A stretch of DNA of 64,000 nt. Origin: Cordylochernes scorpioides. Lineage: Eukaryota; Arthropoda; Arachnida; Pseudoscorpiones; Chernetidae. Below are positions 45,472-56,372 of the stretch, piece by piece. Every line of letters begins with the position of its first letter. Positions within the stretch are counted from its first letter, which is position 1. Position numbers and translations under genes: made by a program. The stretch spans positions 32,753,986-32,817,985 of the forward strand of contig CP092865.1 in NCBI GenBank assembly GCA_030710605.1, read 5' to 3'. The notes beneath the pieces were generated by a model that ran no database searches, had not been told where the DNA came from, and worked only from the letters and a program-made list of their open reading frames with translations.

Positions 45472-45972
45472 TATATATTTTGGGTTGGCAGGGATAGTTG
45501 TCTCTGTTGACTTGATTGATAATACTACTTATCCAAAGAAAGAAGTGTTATTTTATAAAAGGAAGCTAAAAATAGCAGAAGATAGAGACTTAAGTATGAG
45601 CCACGAGCTAACACTGACATGAAAAATTCTCACGCTTCTGGACGGGCTGGGCGGAATCCACCCCCACATGCAAATTTAACCTCCCTCCCAAAACTGATAT
45701 TTATAAACCATGGATGGAAAATGTTTGTATCACTGTAAAATTAGAATACATGAAAGCTGGTAGCTCTAGGTAAACGAAAAAAATATATTTTTCCTATATT
45801 AAGTTTATGTATGGGCAGAATCTACCCAACCCGTCCAGTTAAGGGTTAATTATACGGTCTAAAAATTTGAAAAGTTAAAAAAAATGGCCAAACCATGGCT
45901 ATAGTGAACCGTGGCTATAGTGAACCAAAAGCTCTGTCCCATTGGGGTTCACTATAGAGGGGTTTTACTGTA

Positions 45973-46985
45973 TTTTAATAAATAATGTAAATTCTAAATG
46001 TAATTCAGAATGTAAGAGTGAATGTTTCACATTATTAAATTTTAGTGATGGATAAAATTATACAGAAAACACTTTTGAACAAAGGAAAAATTAAAAATAC
46101 AACAACATTGCCTTTTATAAAACCTTTTAGTCTGATACAGATTCTCCAAGTAGAAATATGGAATACATACAGGAATAACAGAAATGATACCAGTAATCAG
46201 CAATGTTATATACAGTGTATCAATAAGGGGAAAAGAAACGAAGGGCTTAGCATAAACTTATATACAAGCAGTTAAGAACAAGGAGTTCTTAAAGAACAAT
46301 AATTAGTAGAATTGACAGAAATATACATAATTATCAGACATCTTCATAGTTTTATACATGGAAAGTTAGAGGGTTGTCTAAAGTCAGAATATAAATTCTT
46401 AAGGGTTAATTAATTAGTTTGTGGCGACCGCACTTTGCTTCAGCGAACTGGGACAAAGCTTCAAAACACATACGGGCCGAAAAATGGCGGCCCCACTATG
46501 CCTCGGCAAGCACGGGTTGGGAGAACATGTCACTACGCATGCGCGGGCGTCATCCGGAACTTTCTAGCGACTGGCGTCTTCCGACACTTGATCTGGCACT
46601 CACGCGGTAAACATCTAGGCTAACTCCGGCGGCCATTACTTCAACCGTTGCTTCTTTTCTCTTTATATATTTCTGGCTTTAAATAAATTAATTTTAATTA
46701 TAATTTTATCAGCGGCCTTTCCACAAGCCACACCAACACATCACGCAACCAACTATCCTACAAGTTCATTCACCCAGTTATTCAGTAGACACCATCGGAT
46801 TCATTAAGTTACTTCAAATATCACCCACAGCTTTAAACTATTTATAAGTAAAGTCAGTCAGCACAGTATTTAGCCAGTTGTACATTTGTTGAGAGTTGGG
46901 TTAGGCTATAAGGGAATCACCCAGCAATTCTCTGTATTCCATCATGAGAAGGCAGTAGACTGTTAGGTGTGTAATTTCATCTTGT
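45973..46985. other. Unannotated sequence
   Basis: 46419-46623 is GC-richer (ggcgaccgcactttgcttcagcg) with two overlapping short frames but no domain. It may be another solo LTR or a CpG patch. No gene supported. Confidence 0.4.
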
Positions 46986-46989
46986 TTTG

Positions 46990-47185
46990 ATAAGGCACAA
47001 TTTGGATTATAGATACAAGAAAATAAGACCAAATAATTTAATAGTGTGTGACATTTCGGTAACAGCATTGTTACCAATTTATTCTTTTCAGTTATTCTTT
47101 TGTCTGATGATGGTAACAATGCTGTTACCGAAACATGACACACTATTAAATTTATTTGGATTAGGTCTTATTTTCTTTCTCATCT
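46990..47185 (+). mobile_element. Hammerhead fold-back element (HHR copy 1)
   Basis: Arms ccaaataatttaatagtgtg and complement near 47145-47165. Plus-strand core: CTGATGA (47104-47110), stem II GGTAAC/GTTACC, GAAA (47130-47133), then CATG instead of CGTC. The changed cleavage-site context probably inactivates it. A second half-core faces left (47050-47072). Confidence 0.7.
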
Positions 47186-47410
47186 TTTATTATATTTTTG
47201 CATAAGTCTCAAATTGTGAGGCAATCAGGTTTCAAATATATTTTGAACAATTTTTTGGGAAAAAATCTCCAGAAGACTAAGTTATCCTATGAAATGTCTA
47301 ATTTTCAGTGGCAGTGTGGTATTTAAGTATGTATTCAAGGTCAGATGGTTATCCTCAAGGTATTTCTTTAGCAAGTTCATTTTATTCTGCAGATTATATA
47401 TACTAAAAAT

Positions 47411-47600
47411 AAAGAAGGCATCTCCTGACCACAAGCACATGTGCTTTTTTAGATGGCAGAGGGCCATCTAGTGGAGCAAAAATAAACTAAACGTTTATTT
47501 AGCTTGCTCCGAGATATTTGGCCAACCCAATTTCTTGATAAATCAAGAAAAGCCATCCACGAACACGTTTCGCGCTGTTGGCGCTCGTCAATAGATTTCT
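47411..47600 (+). repeat. Dispersed repeat shared with 63.9 kb and 0.8 kb
   Basis: gaaggcatctcc, agatggcagagggccatctagtgg and agcaaaaataaactaaacg match 63905-64000. The following ttcttgataaatcaagaaa matches ~928. Type unknown. Confidence 0.65.
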
Positions 47601-47845
47601 TTAGACAATTTCCTTTGTTTTTTCATTATATATACAGTATATAATTTTGGATTCACCTAATATTACCATATCATCTGGGTATAGAAGAATGCGAACATAT
47701 CCGTAGTCGTGTAAGGAGATTCCAGACATCTCTGGATGGTTTAAAGACAGAAATCATTCAAAACAGTATGAGAAGGTGAGGTGCAGTACTCCCACTTGGA
47801 TCTTAATTTGATCAGTGAGTACTCTGTTCCATCTAATGGTGACCA

Positions 47846-50640
47846 TCATCTGGTTGTAATAATTTTGTGTAAGATCTTAGTAAATTTTCTACTTAAACCT
47901 AAGTTTGATACTTTCTGCCATAGTAGATAATGTGGGACAGTATCAAAAGCTTTTCTTAAGTCAACAAAGAACACATGAAGCTTTCTTCTTTTACAGCCTA
48001 AAGTCATGTTGATAATAGAGGAAAGAGTAAAAACATGGTCAAGGCATGAATATCCTTTTATAAAACCAGCTTGATTTCCAGGTACAATTTTTCTATTTTC
48101 CATTCAATTATATAATCTCACCTTTAAAATGTCATGAAAAGTTTAGATAGGTTATTTACGAGCACAATTCCTCTGTAGTTTGAGGGGTCACCTGGATCAC
48201 CATTCTTAAATATCAGGAGGATCACAGCTTGTGACCATTGCACAGGAACTTAGCCTGTTAGCAATATTTTATTGTAAATATTTATTGAATGGTGTTAATA
48301 CAGCAGAACCTCCCTGTAAAGGACACCTAGTTGCAGAGCCAAAGTGCCCTTTAGGGAGAGGTGTCCTCTTACCAGAGAGTTGTTAAATAGTGAAAATGGT
48401 AATTTTGCAAATGAAAACGGTCCTTTACAGAGAGACACAAGTGTCCTCTCATGGAGGTTCTACTGTATATTCTTTTGGTAAAGCTTTTATTGCCTCATTT
48501 GGTATGTTATCTAGTCCCGCAGCTTTATTGTTCCTAAGTTTATGTATTTCTCTGTGTACTTCATTAAATGAGATCTCACAATTCTGCTCAGGGTCAGAAT
48601 AAAATGAATCAAGAAAAGTTGCACGTTTGACAAAGGTGCAGACAACAATGCTTGGTAAAAAGTCTGCCAGTATGTTATCGTAATTTTTTCTATTATGGTG
48701 TCTCTTTTTATTAATGTCTTTATTATATTCCAAAAAAGAGAGGAATTTTTAACACTAAAAAGAGTAGATTGTAACTCTTCAAAGTATTTTTCTTATTCGA
48801 TTTTATTTGTAATAAATATTTTATCTTGTTTGCAATGAATGAATCTCTATCATTTGTACTATTCTTTGTTAGACAATTGACAACTAAAATAATTTTATTG
48901 ACATCTTGTCAATACATGCAAACGTACACAGTCTGCACTATTTAAAAAAGATAATTACTATGTACAATGAATATGGCGCCTCTGTCACTTTGTTGCCACT
49001 CTTTCTTTGTTAGATAAAACACTTAAGTTTTTCCTTCATATTTTTCTTCACCTCATAGCATTCTCTGTCAAACCATGGTTTGGATTTTGAACCATTTGAA
49101 CACTTTTCAGAGCACATCTTTGATTGCGAAATCGCTGTCAGATTTTCATTTGAAAGCATCTTTATTAGAGATTCAATATTCGAATCCAAAGGGAGCGGTG
49201 TATTGGTCAAATCTTTTAAATTGCTCTTGAATAATGAAGTTTTGTTTGGTACCCAATTAATGTTTAGAACTAAAGGTATATGAACATAATATAGGCAACA
49301 TTCAATAGTAAATTAATTAATAAGTCCGAGTAATGCTGGAGAAGCTATACATAAATCAACGACCGAGGAGCCCCCACTAGAAATAAAAGTAAAATTCCAT
49401 TTTTTTTATCACTGTGAGAATTTCCATTTAGAATAGTGAGGAAATTTTAATCCAGAAAGTTCACTAGTATACCTGCATGGGTAGTGTGATTAAATTTCTA
49501 GAGGCATGGTTACATGACAATAAAATTGGGATTTCCAGCTGGTTATGAAAGTCTCCATGGTGATTGGTGCGAATGTTTTAGATCACCCTATATAATTATC
49601 TCAAGTCCTTTGTGTATGTATCTTGTTCATAATATAAGAGTTTATTAATATTCTATAATTATAATTCATTCTCTGAGGTAGACATTGAAGGTTTTCTGGC
49701 AGGTGATTGGTAAATCAGGAAATCCTCGATCTGGAGTTTTAAAGTAGAGTGGCACCAGGTTTCCATTACAGCAAATTTCTGTTATTTCAAATTACTTTAA
49801 ATATACAATGAAAGGGAAAACGTAATTTATTCAAAAGAAACCATTGATACCATAATTTGTACATAATTGCAACAAGTTTTGATAATTGCTTAATGATTGG
49901 AGCTTTAATAGCATTGCCTGCTTGTCTATTTACATTTGATCGGCCATCTTAGAATTGCTACAACATATCTCCATTAGCATTAGTAGTTTGTCCACTGGAG
50001 ACACGATAAACAATTCCATTGAGGATGAGTTTGTTATATTTTAGCTTGGCTTTTATTTCTTCTCCGAATAGCTCATTCCTCTTGGCATTTAGTATATGTC
50101 TCTGCTCTCTAACCTTCGGACTGAAAGTCTTTAGATAAGGAAATCCTATATTGTCCCAATTTGAAAGTGGACTTGAATATTACTAACCTATCAACGTGAT
50201 TTGGCATTTAAGCCAGTATTGGATTATTAGACAAAGAAGGTAAACAAAGAGTGTGCAATGATGATAAGTCCAGATCCTAGCAGGCGTGATGTCTATATGT
50301 TTTGACCAACTCTATCATATTTAGTTTCTCACTGATCTCCATCTCTCAATAACATGTTCCATTACCAAGAGGCAGTTATTTCCTTCATTTTGTATCCTGT
50401 AAAATCTCAGGTTATTCTTCCTGATTCTCGACTCCATAAATTCCAACAGATCCTATAGTTCCATTATTTCCTTGTATTCTGTGTTATTAGCTTCTTTCAT
50501 CGAACTTTCCAGTAGTCTTTGAGCCATGTTATCCATTCCCTCCTTGATCACTGAAATCTCTATTTCCAACTTTCCCCACTTGTCTTCTTCTTCTTCTTTC
50601 TTGTCTCCACTCAATAATATTAGGGTATCAAGCTTTTAAA
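47846..50640 (-). pseudogene. LINE remnant, ORF1 to RT
   Basis: Read leftward. An ORF1 coiled coil lies at ~50590-50400 (KWGKLEIEISVIKEGMDNM, LEFMESRIRKNNLRFYRI). Endonuclease traces follow: GDLK (~49575) and SSGGSSVVDLCIASP (~49360). The pre-RT linker is SKPWFDRECYEVKKN (49086). The RT start is KLRNNKAAGLDNIPNEAIK (48530), then ENQAGF-like and FFVDLRKAFDTVPHYLLW (47960). Stops and frameshifts throughout. It ends before the YxDD motif. A MITE sits inside (48301-48465). Confidence 0.82.
48301..48465 (+). mobile_element. 165-bp pogo-type MITE in the LINE
   Basis: CAGCAGAACCTCCCTGTAAAG to ...CATGGAGGTTCTACTG, TA duplicated on both sides (48299-48300, 48466-48467). Terminal repeats imperfect, no ORF. 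Relatives at 39.1 and 57.1 kb. Confidence 0.88.
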
Positions 50641-51170
50641 GCTTGAGATCATTATTGGGTGAAGTAGAATGCGTCTGCCTTTGTCATTAAGACTGGGAGC
50701 ACTACTCAGTGGCAGTCCGACTTAGCTCCAAAAGAAAAGGCCGCCTCTGACATGAGGACCAGATGCCATGTGCAGCCGCTCCTAACATGGAGTACAAACA
50801 CTGCTCATCCTGTATCCCTGGATTAGGAGCCCTTACAGGGTACTATCAGCCGGGCCAGCTGAGCCCAGGTTTTTTAGTGAGCTTGTTACTGCTCCCCCTC
50901 CTCCTTTTTCATTCAGGCTTGGGACCGGCAAAGGCAGAGTTCCACTTGTCAATTTTGTCAGCTAATGCAGCTGTTCGTGGGATTCCCTATCTTTATCAGA
51001 TCAAGTCTCAAGAGTGGTTTAACTCCTTTTGGACCTGGGTTTTACTTCATTCCGGCCCTAAACAATAGCATCAGGATGATGCACATAAGTTTCTGCGAGT
51101 TTCCTAAATATTTCAGATGTTAACAACTTTTAATTATTGAATAAGCCTTTTGTTAATAGCAGTGATCCAC
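50641..51170. other. LINE 5' region or unique sequence
   Basis: GC-richer than its surroundings, with a 101-codon plus-strand frame (50763-51068) that has no recognisable domain. It lies immediately 5' of the minus-strand LINE ORF1, so it may be that element's 5' UTR. Confidence 0.4.
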
Positions 51171-51204
51171 TTTAAGATTATGCAAATCAGCGCAAAAATT
51201 TGCA

Positions 51205-51335
51205 TGATAACAAAATTAATAGTTTGTGATGTTTCAGTGACAGCGTTGTTACCAATAAATTTATTCTTTTGTCTGATGATGGTAACAATGCTGTTACCGA
51301 AACGTCACAAACTATTAATTTATTAGGATTAGGTC
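51205..51335 (+). mobile_element. Hammerhead fold-back element (HHR copy 2)
   Basis: Left arm aaaattaatagtttgtgatg and right arm catcacaaactattaat-type complement around a full plus-strand ribozyme. The right end, ggattaggtcttattttctt, is shared with copies at 47.1, 56.5 and 56.7 kb. Confidence 0.78.
51267..51312 (+). ncRNA. Hammerhead ribozyme, complete core
   Basis: Stem I strand UUUUGU (51267-51272), then CUGAUGA (51273-51279), stem II UGGUAAC/GUUACC (51280-51298), GAAA (51299-51302), a minimal self-complementary ACGU stem III, cleavage expected after C51306, and stem I strand ACAAAC. All conserved core positions are present. The very short palindromic stem III is the form known from PLE hammerheads, which cleave better as dimers. 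Confidence 0.85.
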
Positions 51336-51384
51336 TTATTTTCTTTAAAATAATTGTCTTTAAAATAATTTTTTCCAAATAACT

Positions 51385-51590
51385 TTATAATATCGTAGCA
51401 GAGTATTTATGATATTTTATATACAGATTATTAATTTTGGCATTTATATTATTTATATTTTCAACTCTGGAAACTTCCCTCATTGCTTATCCTATAAATG
51501 TTGATTTTGTGGTGGCATTAAATAAATTGCTGTGTCATCCTGAAGTTTGTCTTTCCTAATTTTCCACGTTACATTATTCTATATACAGTT
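51385..51590 (+). repeat. Dispersed repeat, pair of 2.11-2.30 kb
   Basis: Shares gtagca.agtattta, agattatta, ttgattttgtg and attaaataaattgc with 2110-2300 in order. Probable solo LTR of one family; TSD not evident. Confidence 0.5.
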
Positions 51591-51743
51591 ACGAGCGTCA
51601 TTCTTCATCTCCTAATCAACTCTGTCACCGTTTGCTTTTTTTTTAAATGGCGCCCTCCTATTGGTTGGCTACGATCACGCCACCTTTGCCCCCCCCACTC
51701 GCTTTTTCGTTTTTGTAACTATTGTGTTGGAACGGGTCGCTCC

Positions 51744-51890
51744 TTAAATAGATGCATATATTAGTTAATAACTAAATGGAATCCTCTCTTTCTTTTTCCC
51801 AGTAAGAGACGCCTACGGAAGCCAACAGTACATAGACAGATAAAGCACATAGGCTATAGTTATTAACTAATATATGCATATATTTAAGGC
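51744..51890. repeat. 33-bp inverted repeat with 81-bp spacer
   Basis: ccttaaatagatgcatatat...taataacta at 51744-51776 pairs with tagttattaacta...atatttaagg at 51858-51890, with one mismatch. Could be a fold-back remnant or an internal hairpin of the Helitron. Confidence 0.6.
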
Positions 51891-51944
51891 GCCAATTTAT
51901 AATTGTAACAAATAGTATTTGAATAAAAACATTCAATCGGGTAA

Positions 51945-51977
51945 AACACGGGCGTTGCCCGGGTCATTCGGCTAGTA
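51945..51977 (+). mobile_element. Probable Helitron 3' terminus
   Basis: Hairpin CGGGC-GTT-GCCCG, 10 nt, then CTAG followed by T, the Helitron 3' signature. The sequence right of CTAG matches the interior of P2, so it appears inserted in that element. Confidence 0.6.
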
Positions 51978-52105
51978 ATTTAATAATATTGAAACCATTG
52001 TACTTTTTCATATTTACATTTTTTATTTTCATGATTAACTTTTAGTGTCAAGGACAAAAAGGCATTAATACATATTTTTAAAACACACACACACATATGT
52101 ATATA

Positions 52106-53527
52106 TAGTAAAACCCCGCTAATACGAACCCTGGGATAGTGAACCTTCCCTTATAACGAACCCACAGCGATTCCCAATTCCATTCCATTGAAAATACCAT
52201 CGTTATAACGAACTTTGCGATTTTTAAAATAACAAACTACCCCTATAACGAACCTATTTTCGGTCCCAAAATGATAAAATCTTTCAAAAATACTATGCTT
52301 ATAACGAACTTAAAATTGTGATTTAAAAAATTTTTAAAACAACAAAATTTTGAGCATGTTTCAGCTCACGGATAGCAATTTTAAAACAAAAAATTAGAGG
52401 CATTGTTTGTTTTCATTTCCATTCTATTTTTGCTGTATGTTGTATAAATTTTTACACATTATACTTTTATTTAATAGAATATCTGTGCATTCGACAATTT
52501 TGAAATAGAAGAAAATACAAATGGCTTCCAAAATAAAGAAAAGAAACAAAGAGTGGCGTTCTAAAAAAAAAAACGGTGGCAGCATGCCCTTTTAGAAGCA
52601 TTCTATATTAAGTTTAATCTAGGCTAAAAAATAATTCCAAATAATTTTAAAGCCAGAAATGGTTTGAATAACAGGTTAAAAACAAAATTTAATATACACT
52701 TCAGAAGAATATGTGGAAACTGGAATTGGAAGAAGAAAAAAAAAAAACAGTTCCCCCAAGTTCCCCGTGTCTCATGAGCCACAAACAAATCGACTTATAA
52801 ATTCTCAAAAACTACCACTACAGTTATATTTTTAGAATGGAATTCTTGTTAGGTATATGACTCATTCAGGGTTCGCGGATATTCCCCCTGGCCGGCCGTT
52901 TTACCACCGATTTTGTGTTTGCAAATTGAAGTTTTTATTCGCAATTTTACCGATCGCGCTATCGTATCAACATGTTTCGCGTCCAATTTTTCTGAATTGG
53001 ATACTTTTGATTCATTCTCAATTGATTGAGAATACACGGAGCTTTATTCCTTTGATGGAATAACGATATTTTAAAACAATTCTGATTTTCAAATTTCACT
53101 TTTCACTTTCAAACAAAAGGTATTAGAGGCATTTTTTCAAATAAATATAGTAATATATTATTTGAGAATTATGTTCTAAAATACTCTTATACCTTTTAAA
53201 TATATAATTAATAATGTTTTGCCTAGGGGATTTGGCTTAATTTTTAAATAATACATAGGTTTATATATAAACATGTATGGTAATGATAAGAAGAACCTAT
53301 TATCAAATGATTTCTTTTGATATTCAACATTACTGTAAAGAAATAGGTCAATTTAGGGAATTAAAACAAAGTGATTATTATTAAGTGGCTGCCTTTTCCT
53401 GTTTGTATGGCTGTTTTTTAATTATACAGTCTAAAAATTTAGAAAAGTTTTAAAAAATGGCCAAACCGTGGCTATAGTGAACCAAAAGCTCTGTCCCATT
53501 GAGGTTCACTATAGAGGGGTTTTACTG
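52106..53527 (+). mobile_element. P1 copy B (uninterrupted)
   Basis: 1,422 bp, TAGTAAAACCCCGCTAAT (first base changed) to GAGGGGTTTTACTG, TA at 52104-52105 and 53528-53529. Keeps the MASKIKKRNKEWRSKK start at ~52521. It serves as the empty-site reference for copies A and C and as the source of the segment in 53994-54224. Confidence 0.9.
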
Positions 53528-53805
53528 TAATTACAAAAAAAAAAAAATTCAACGGCACTGCAAAGTGAAACATAAACTAACCAGGAACTAAAAGTACGCA
53601 GGCGTGGTCCTAAGTTTGCTTTTCAACAGCCGCCACTTGCCTCTGTAATACATTTTTAACTGTAAAGTTGTATGTAAACAACAATTAACTGTTGAAATTT
53701 GAATTTAAAAATGGTCAAATCATTGGAAGTGTCAAATTACCGTTATTAGATTGTTATTAGATAGGTCAAAGATCGGGACATCAAAACTTGGTCAAATTAT
53801 CATGT

Positions 53806-54381
53806 TAAAAACCGAAATAATTGCAATCAGTAATTTAAGGAAGAAAAAATTTTTTGCAACAAGTTTCTTTTATTCTGCAACTTGGCAAGCTTTCAGGCGT
53901 TAGCCTATCATCAGGCCGATTTCGCAAATATATATAAAAAATAATACAAATTCTAAACTATATATAGGCGTAGAACTGATCTTACCGGAAATAGAACCTT
54001 CCCTTATAACGAACCCACAGCGATTCCCAATTCCATTCCATTGAAAATACCATCGTTATAACGAACTTTGCGATTTTTAAAATAACAAACTACCCCTATA
54101 ACGAACCTATTTTCGGTCCCAAAATGATAAAATCTTCCAAAAATACTATGCTTATAACGAACTTAAAATTGTGATTTAAAAAATTTTTAAAACAACAAAA
54201 TTTTGAGCATGTTTCAGCTCACGGTTTCCGGTAAGATCAGTTCTACGCCTATATATAGTTTAGAATTTGTATTATTTTTTATATATATTTGCGAAATCGG
54301 CCTGATGATAGGCTAACGCCTGAAAGCTTGCCAAGTTGCAGAATAAAAGAAACTTGTTGCAAAAAAATTTTTTCTTCCTTA
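53806..54381 (+). mobile_element. PLE-type hammerhead fold-back with captured P1 segment
   Basis: 576 bp with a perfect 12-bp TSD, aaattatcatgt (53794-53805, 54382-54393). Two ~157-bp arms (53835-53991, 54225-54381) are reverse complements differing by one homopolymer base. Each holds a hammerhead core: CTGATGA, hairpin AGGC-TAAC-GCCT, GAAAGCTTGCC (plus strand 54302-54335; minus strand 53884-53914). Between the arms, 53994-54224 equals P1 copy B 52141-52371 with one mismatch. No coding sequence. Confidence 0.88.
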
Positions 54382-54649
54382 AAATTATCATGTGTTGAAT
54401 TAATGAGGTTATGCTATACCTAATGTCCGCCTTGTAGGGGAGAGCCAAGTTACACACGTCCTACATACCTAACGGGAGAATCCAAAATGAAAAATACTAA
54501 TTTAATCTAAGTGATTTAATACAATGGGATGAGAGAGAAAGTGAATACCTTTAGAAAATATATATAGAAGTTGAAAATTGTATTTTGAAAAATCATTATA
54601 TTTTAAAGAAATCCTTTGTGGTTGTTTGCTATAACCTTATTCATTATGT

Positions 54650-54961
54650 TTTTTTTTTTTGCTTATCCCTAGTATACGTGGTGGTACAGGCCATGATAAT
54701 CATGGTGGGTAGTTAGCGACTGCTTTTACTGTAAGCGCACCACATGTCTACACATGTGAAAAGCAGTTCGACTTTGCACTTACAAATGTGCCTGAGCCCC
54801 GTTTGGTTACTTGCACTCGCTGGTGGGGTTGGACTTTGCAAGAATCGGGGGCCATTGGAGCATTTTTTTTTTAAACAGAAAAAAGTGTCCAATGCGGGAT
54901 TCGAACCCGGGTTGTAGTGGTCGAAAACCAAACAGTTTAACCAGCCTTCCACCGACCCCCC
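54650..54961 (-). mobile_element. tRNA-derived SINE, TSD 17 bp
   Basis: 312 bp, near-identical to 41419-41731, with a better B box (GGTTCGAATCC) and the poly-A tail at its left edge. Perfect 17-bp TSD aaccttattcattatgt at 54633-54649 and 54962-54978. Bases 54417-54632 hold no gene. Confidence 0.95.
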
Positions 54962-55036
54962 AACCTTATTCATTATGTATTTTAACTGATAAATCCTCAA
55001 AAGGCATGGATGTCTTTCCTCCTCTGTGAGTTCCTT

Positions 55037-55497
55037 CAAAGAACTCTTTAAAACAACTGATTGTTTACATTGGAGGTGCTTAGTTAAGGTTACCGAACCA
55101 ATAACATTGCAATCGTCCATTAGTTATGCTCTGCGACTGCTCTATGGCAGTCGACCTGCCAAATGGTGCTGTAATAAATATTTAGTGCTAAAGTTGTTGA
55201 AAAAGCGATAAACATGTTGAAATTTATATTAAGAAATGGTTGAAATATTGATGGTATCTAATTAACATTGCCGTAAAGATAGAGGCTGCCTGTTTTTGTT
55301 ATTTTGGTTTGCTCTTGACGAGGAGAAAAGATTTTTGTCGAAACGTCGAGGTAATAAAAAGATTTACTGGTCGAAGTATCTTTAATTTGAAGAACTAATT
55401 AACATTGGTTATTTGATAGGCTGGAGGTTGGAACATAAAAAAGGTCAAATTATCGCAATTGTTGAATTATCATTGGTCGAATTAGATAAGTTATACT
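55037..55497 (-). mobile_element. P2-type fragment
   Basis: The right part (ggtcgaattagataagttatactg, ends ~55495) is a diverged P2 terminus. The left part resembles P2 interior. Split by the 124-bp PLE-type insertion. Confidence 0.55.
55271..55394 (+). mobile_element. Truncated PLE-type insertion, TSD 13 bp
   Basis: 124 bp between perfect 13-bp repeats ctaattaacattg (55258-55270, 55395-55407). Contains TTGACGA (55315-55321), a GGAGAAAAGATTTTTGTC region and GAAACGTC (55340-55347), a hammerhead-like order with C3 changed and a weak stem II. Probably an inactive relic. Confidence 0.65.
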
Positions 55498-55904
55498 GTA
55501 CATGTTTCTGCAGACATTATGGTTCTGAGCTACTTTACTCTTTAATTTAAATGATTTCTTAGGCCAGAAAGTGCAAAACCCTGACAACAATCCTGATTTA
55601 ATCTAAAACCTTGCAGAATGCGGAAAATGAAACAGAAAATGGTGTGACAACTGGTGCCTCATACTAAATACCTCTTTCTTAAAAAAAAAAAAAGTTCTAT
55701 TACATTTAAAAACCTAATAATAAAAGAAATTCCAAGTGAAAATATATTATGAGTTATTTAGAAAAACTGGAATACACTTTAGATAAAGAAAGTAAAATAT
55801 CTTTGATTAGATGAAAGAGAGAACGTTTCATTTAGGCATTCCCTGAGCCACTCAAATACCTTTTCAGGTAGCCATCTTTCACTTTATTCCACTATACAGT
55901 TGGT

Positions 55905-56175
55905 AAAATTAGACATAATAGGTACATGTATCCTATAAAGATAAGAACCTATCATAAAATTATTTCTTTTATTATTCAGCAAGAAAATAGGTCAATTAAG
56001 GAAATTAAAACAAATTTTCCACTATTTAGAGGCAGCCTTTTCCTGTGTTTATGGCTTGTCCTTTAATCATACAGTCAAAAATTTAGGAAAAGTAAAAAAA
56101 AAAATAGCCAAACCGTAGCTATAGTGTACCAAAAGCTCTGTCCCATTGGGGTTTACTATAAAGGGGTTTTTACTG
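55905..56175 (+). mobile_element. P1 3' fragment
   Basis: Matches the last ~270 bp of P1 (ggcagccttttcctgt, caaaagctctgtcccattgg, ggggtttttactg). The left end is missing. Bases 55498-55904 show nothing recognisable. Confidence 0.75.
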
Positions 56176-56372
56176 TATATAAAGGAAGGTTCGATGTGTA
56201 GTGAATATCCTATATTAAAAGAGCATCGTTGAATGGCTTATTACACCAATTTTATTCAACCTTTCTTAGGAGTCAACCATATGGAACATAGATTTTACCT
56301 ATATTCACAGTCTCTAGCACAGAGTAGGCAATCTGTCTGTTGACTAATTCTTTTTAAATGACTTAAAATGTG

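Larger units (their letters stand above)
43609..45845 (-). mobile_element. piggyBac element inserted in P1 copy A
   Basis: Inverted ends CCCTTAACTGGACGGGT...ACCCGTCCAGTTAAGGG with TTAA on both sides (43605-43608, 45846-45849), the piggyBac hallmark. Collapsing it to one TTAA gives ttttttaattatac, exactly the sequence of the uninterrupted copy B (~53417). It is itself interrupted by a second pogo-like element. Confidence 0.93.
42297..45970 (+). mobile_element. pogo/Tigger-like element P1, copy A (nested host)
   Basis: Termini CAGTAAAACCCTGCTAAT and ...GAGGGGTTTTACTG with TA on both sides (42295-42296, 45971-45972). Removing the piggyBac insertion leaves ~1.43 kb, the same as copies B (52106-53527) and C (61878-63842). 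At ~42716 a remnant transposase start reads MASKIKKRNKEWRSKK, and near 43170 is an acidic C-terminal piece (SDFSEFNTFESSSIDSEN). Internally deleted, hence non-autonomous. Confidence 0.9.
51978..54416 (-). mobile_element. P2 element copy 2, carrying two insertions
   Basis: 51978-52105 is the complement of P2 interior (compare 45225-45330). 53545-53805 and 54394-54416 continue P2 toward its terminus (gaattaatgaggttatgcta). It contains P1 copy B and the PLE-type fold-back, and its left half is cut by the Helitron end. Confidence 0.75.

Noticed and set aside
50763-51068. 101-codon plus-strand ORF with a hydrophobic stretch
   Set aside because: No homology recognised, no start context, and it lies where the 5' UTR of the minus-strand LINE is expected.
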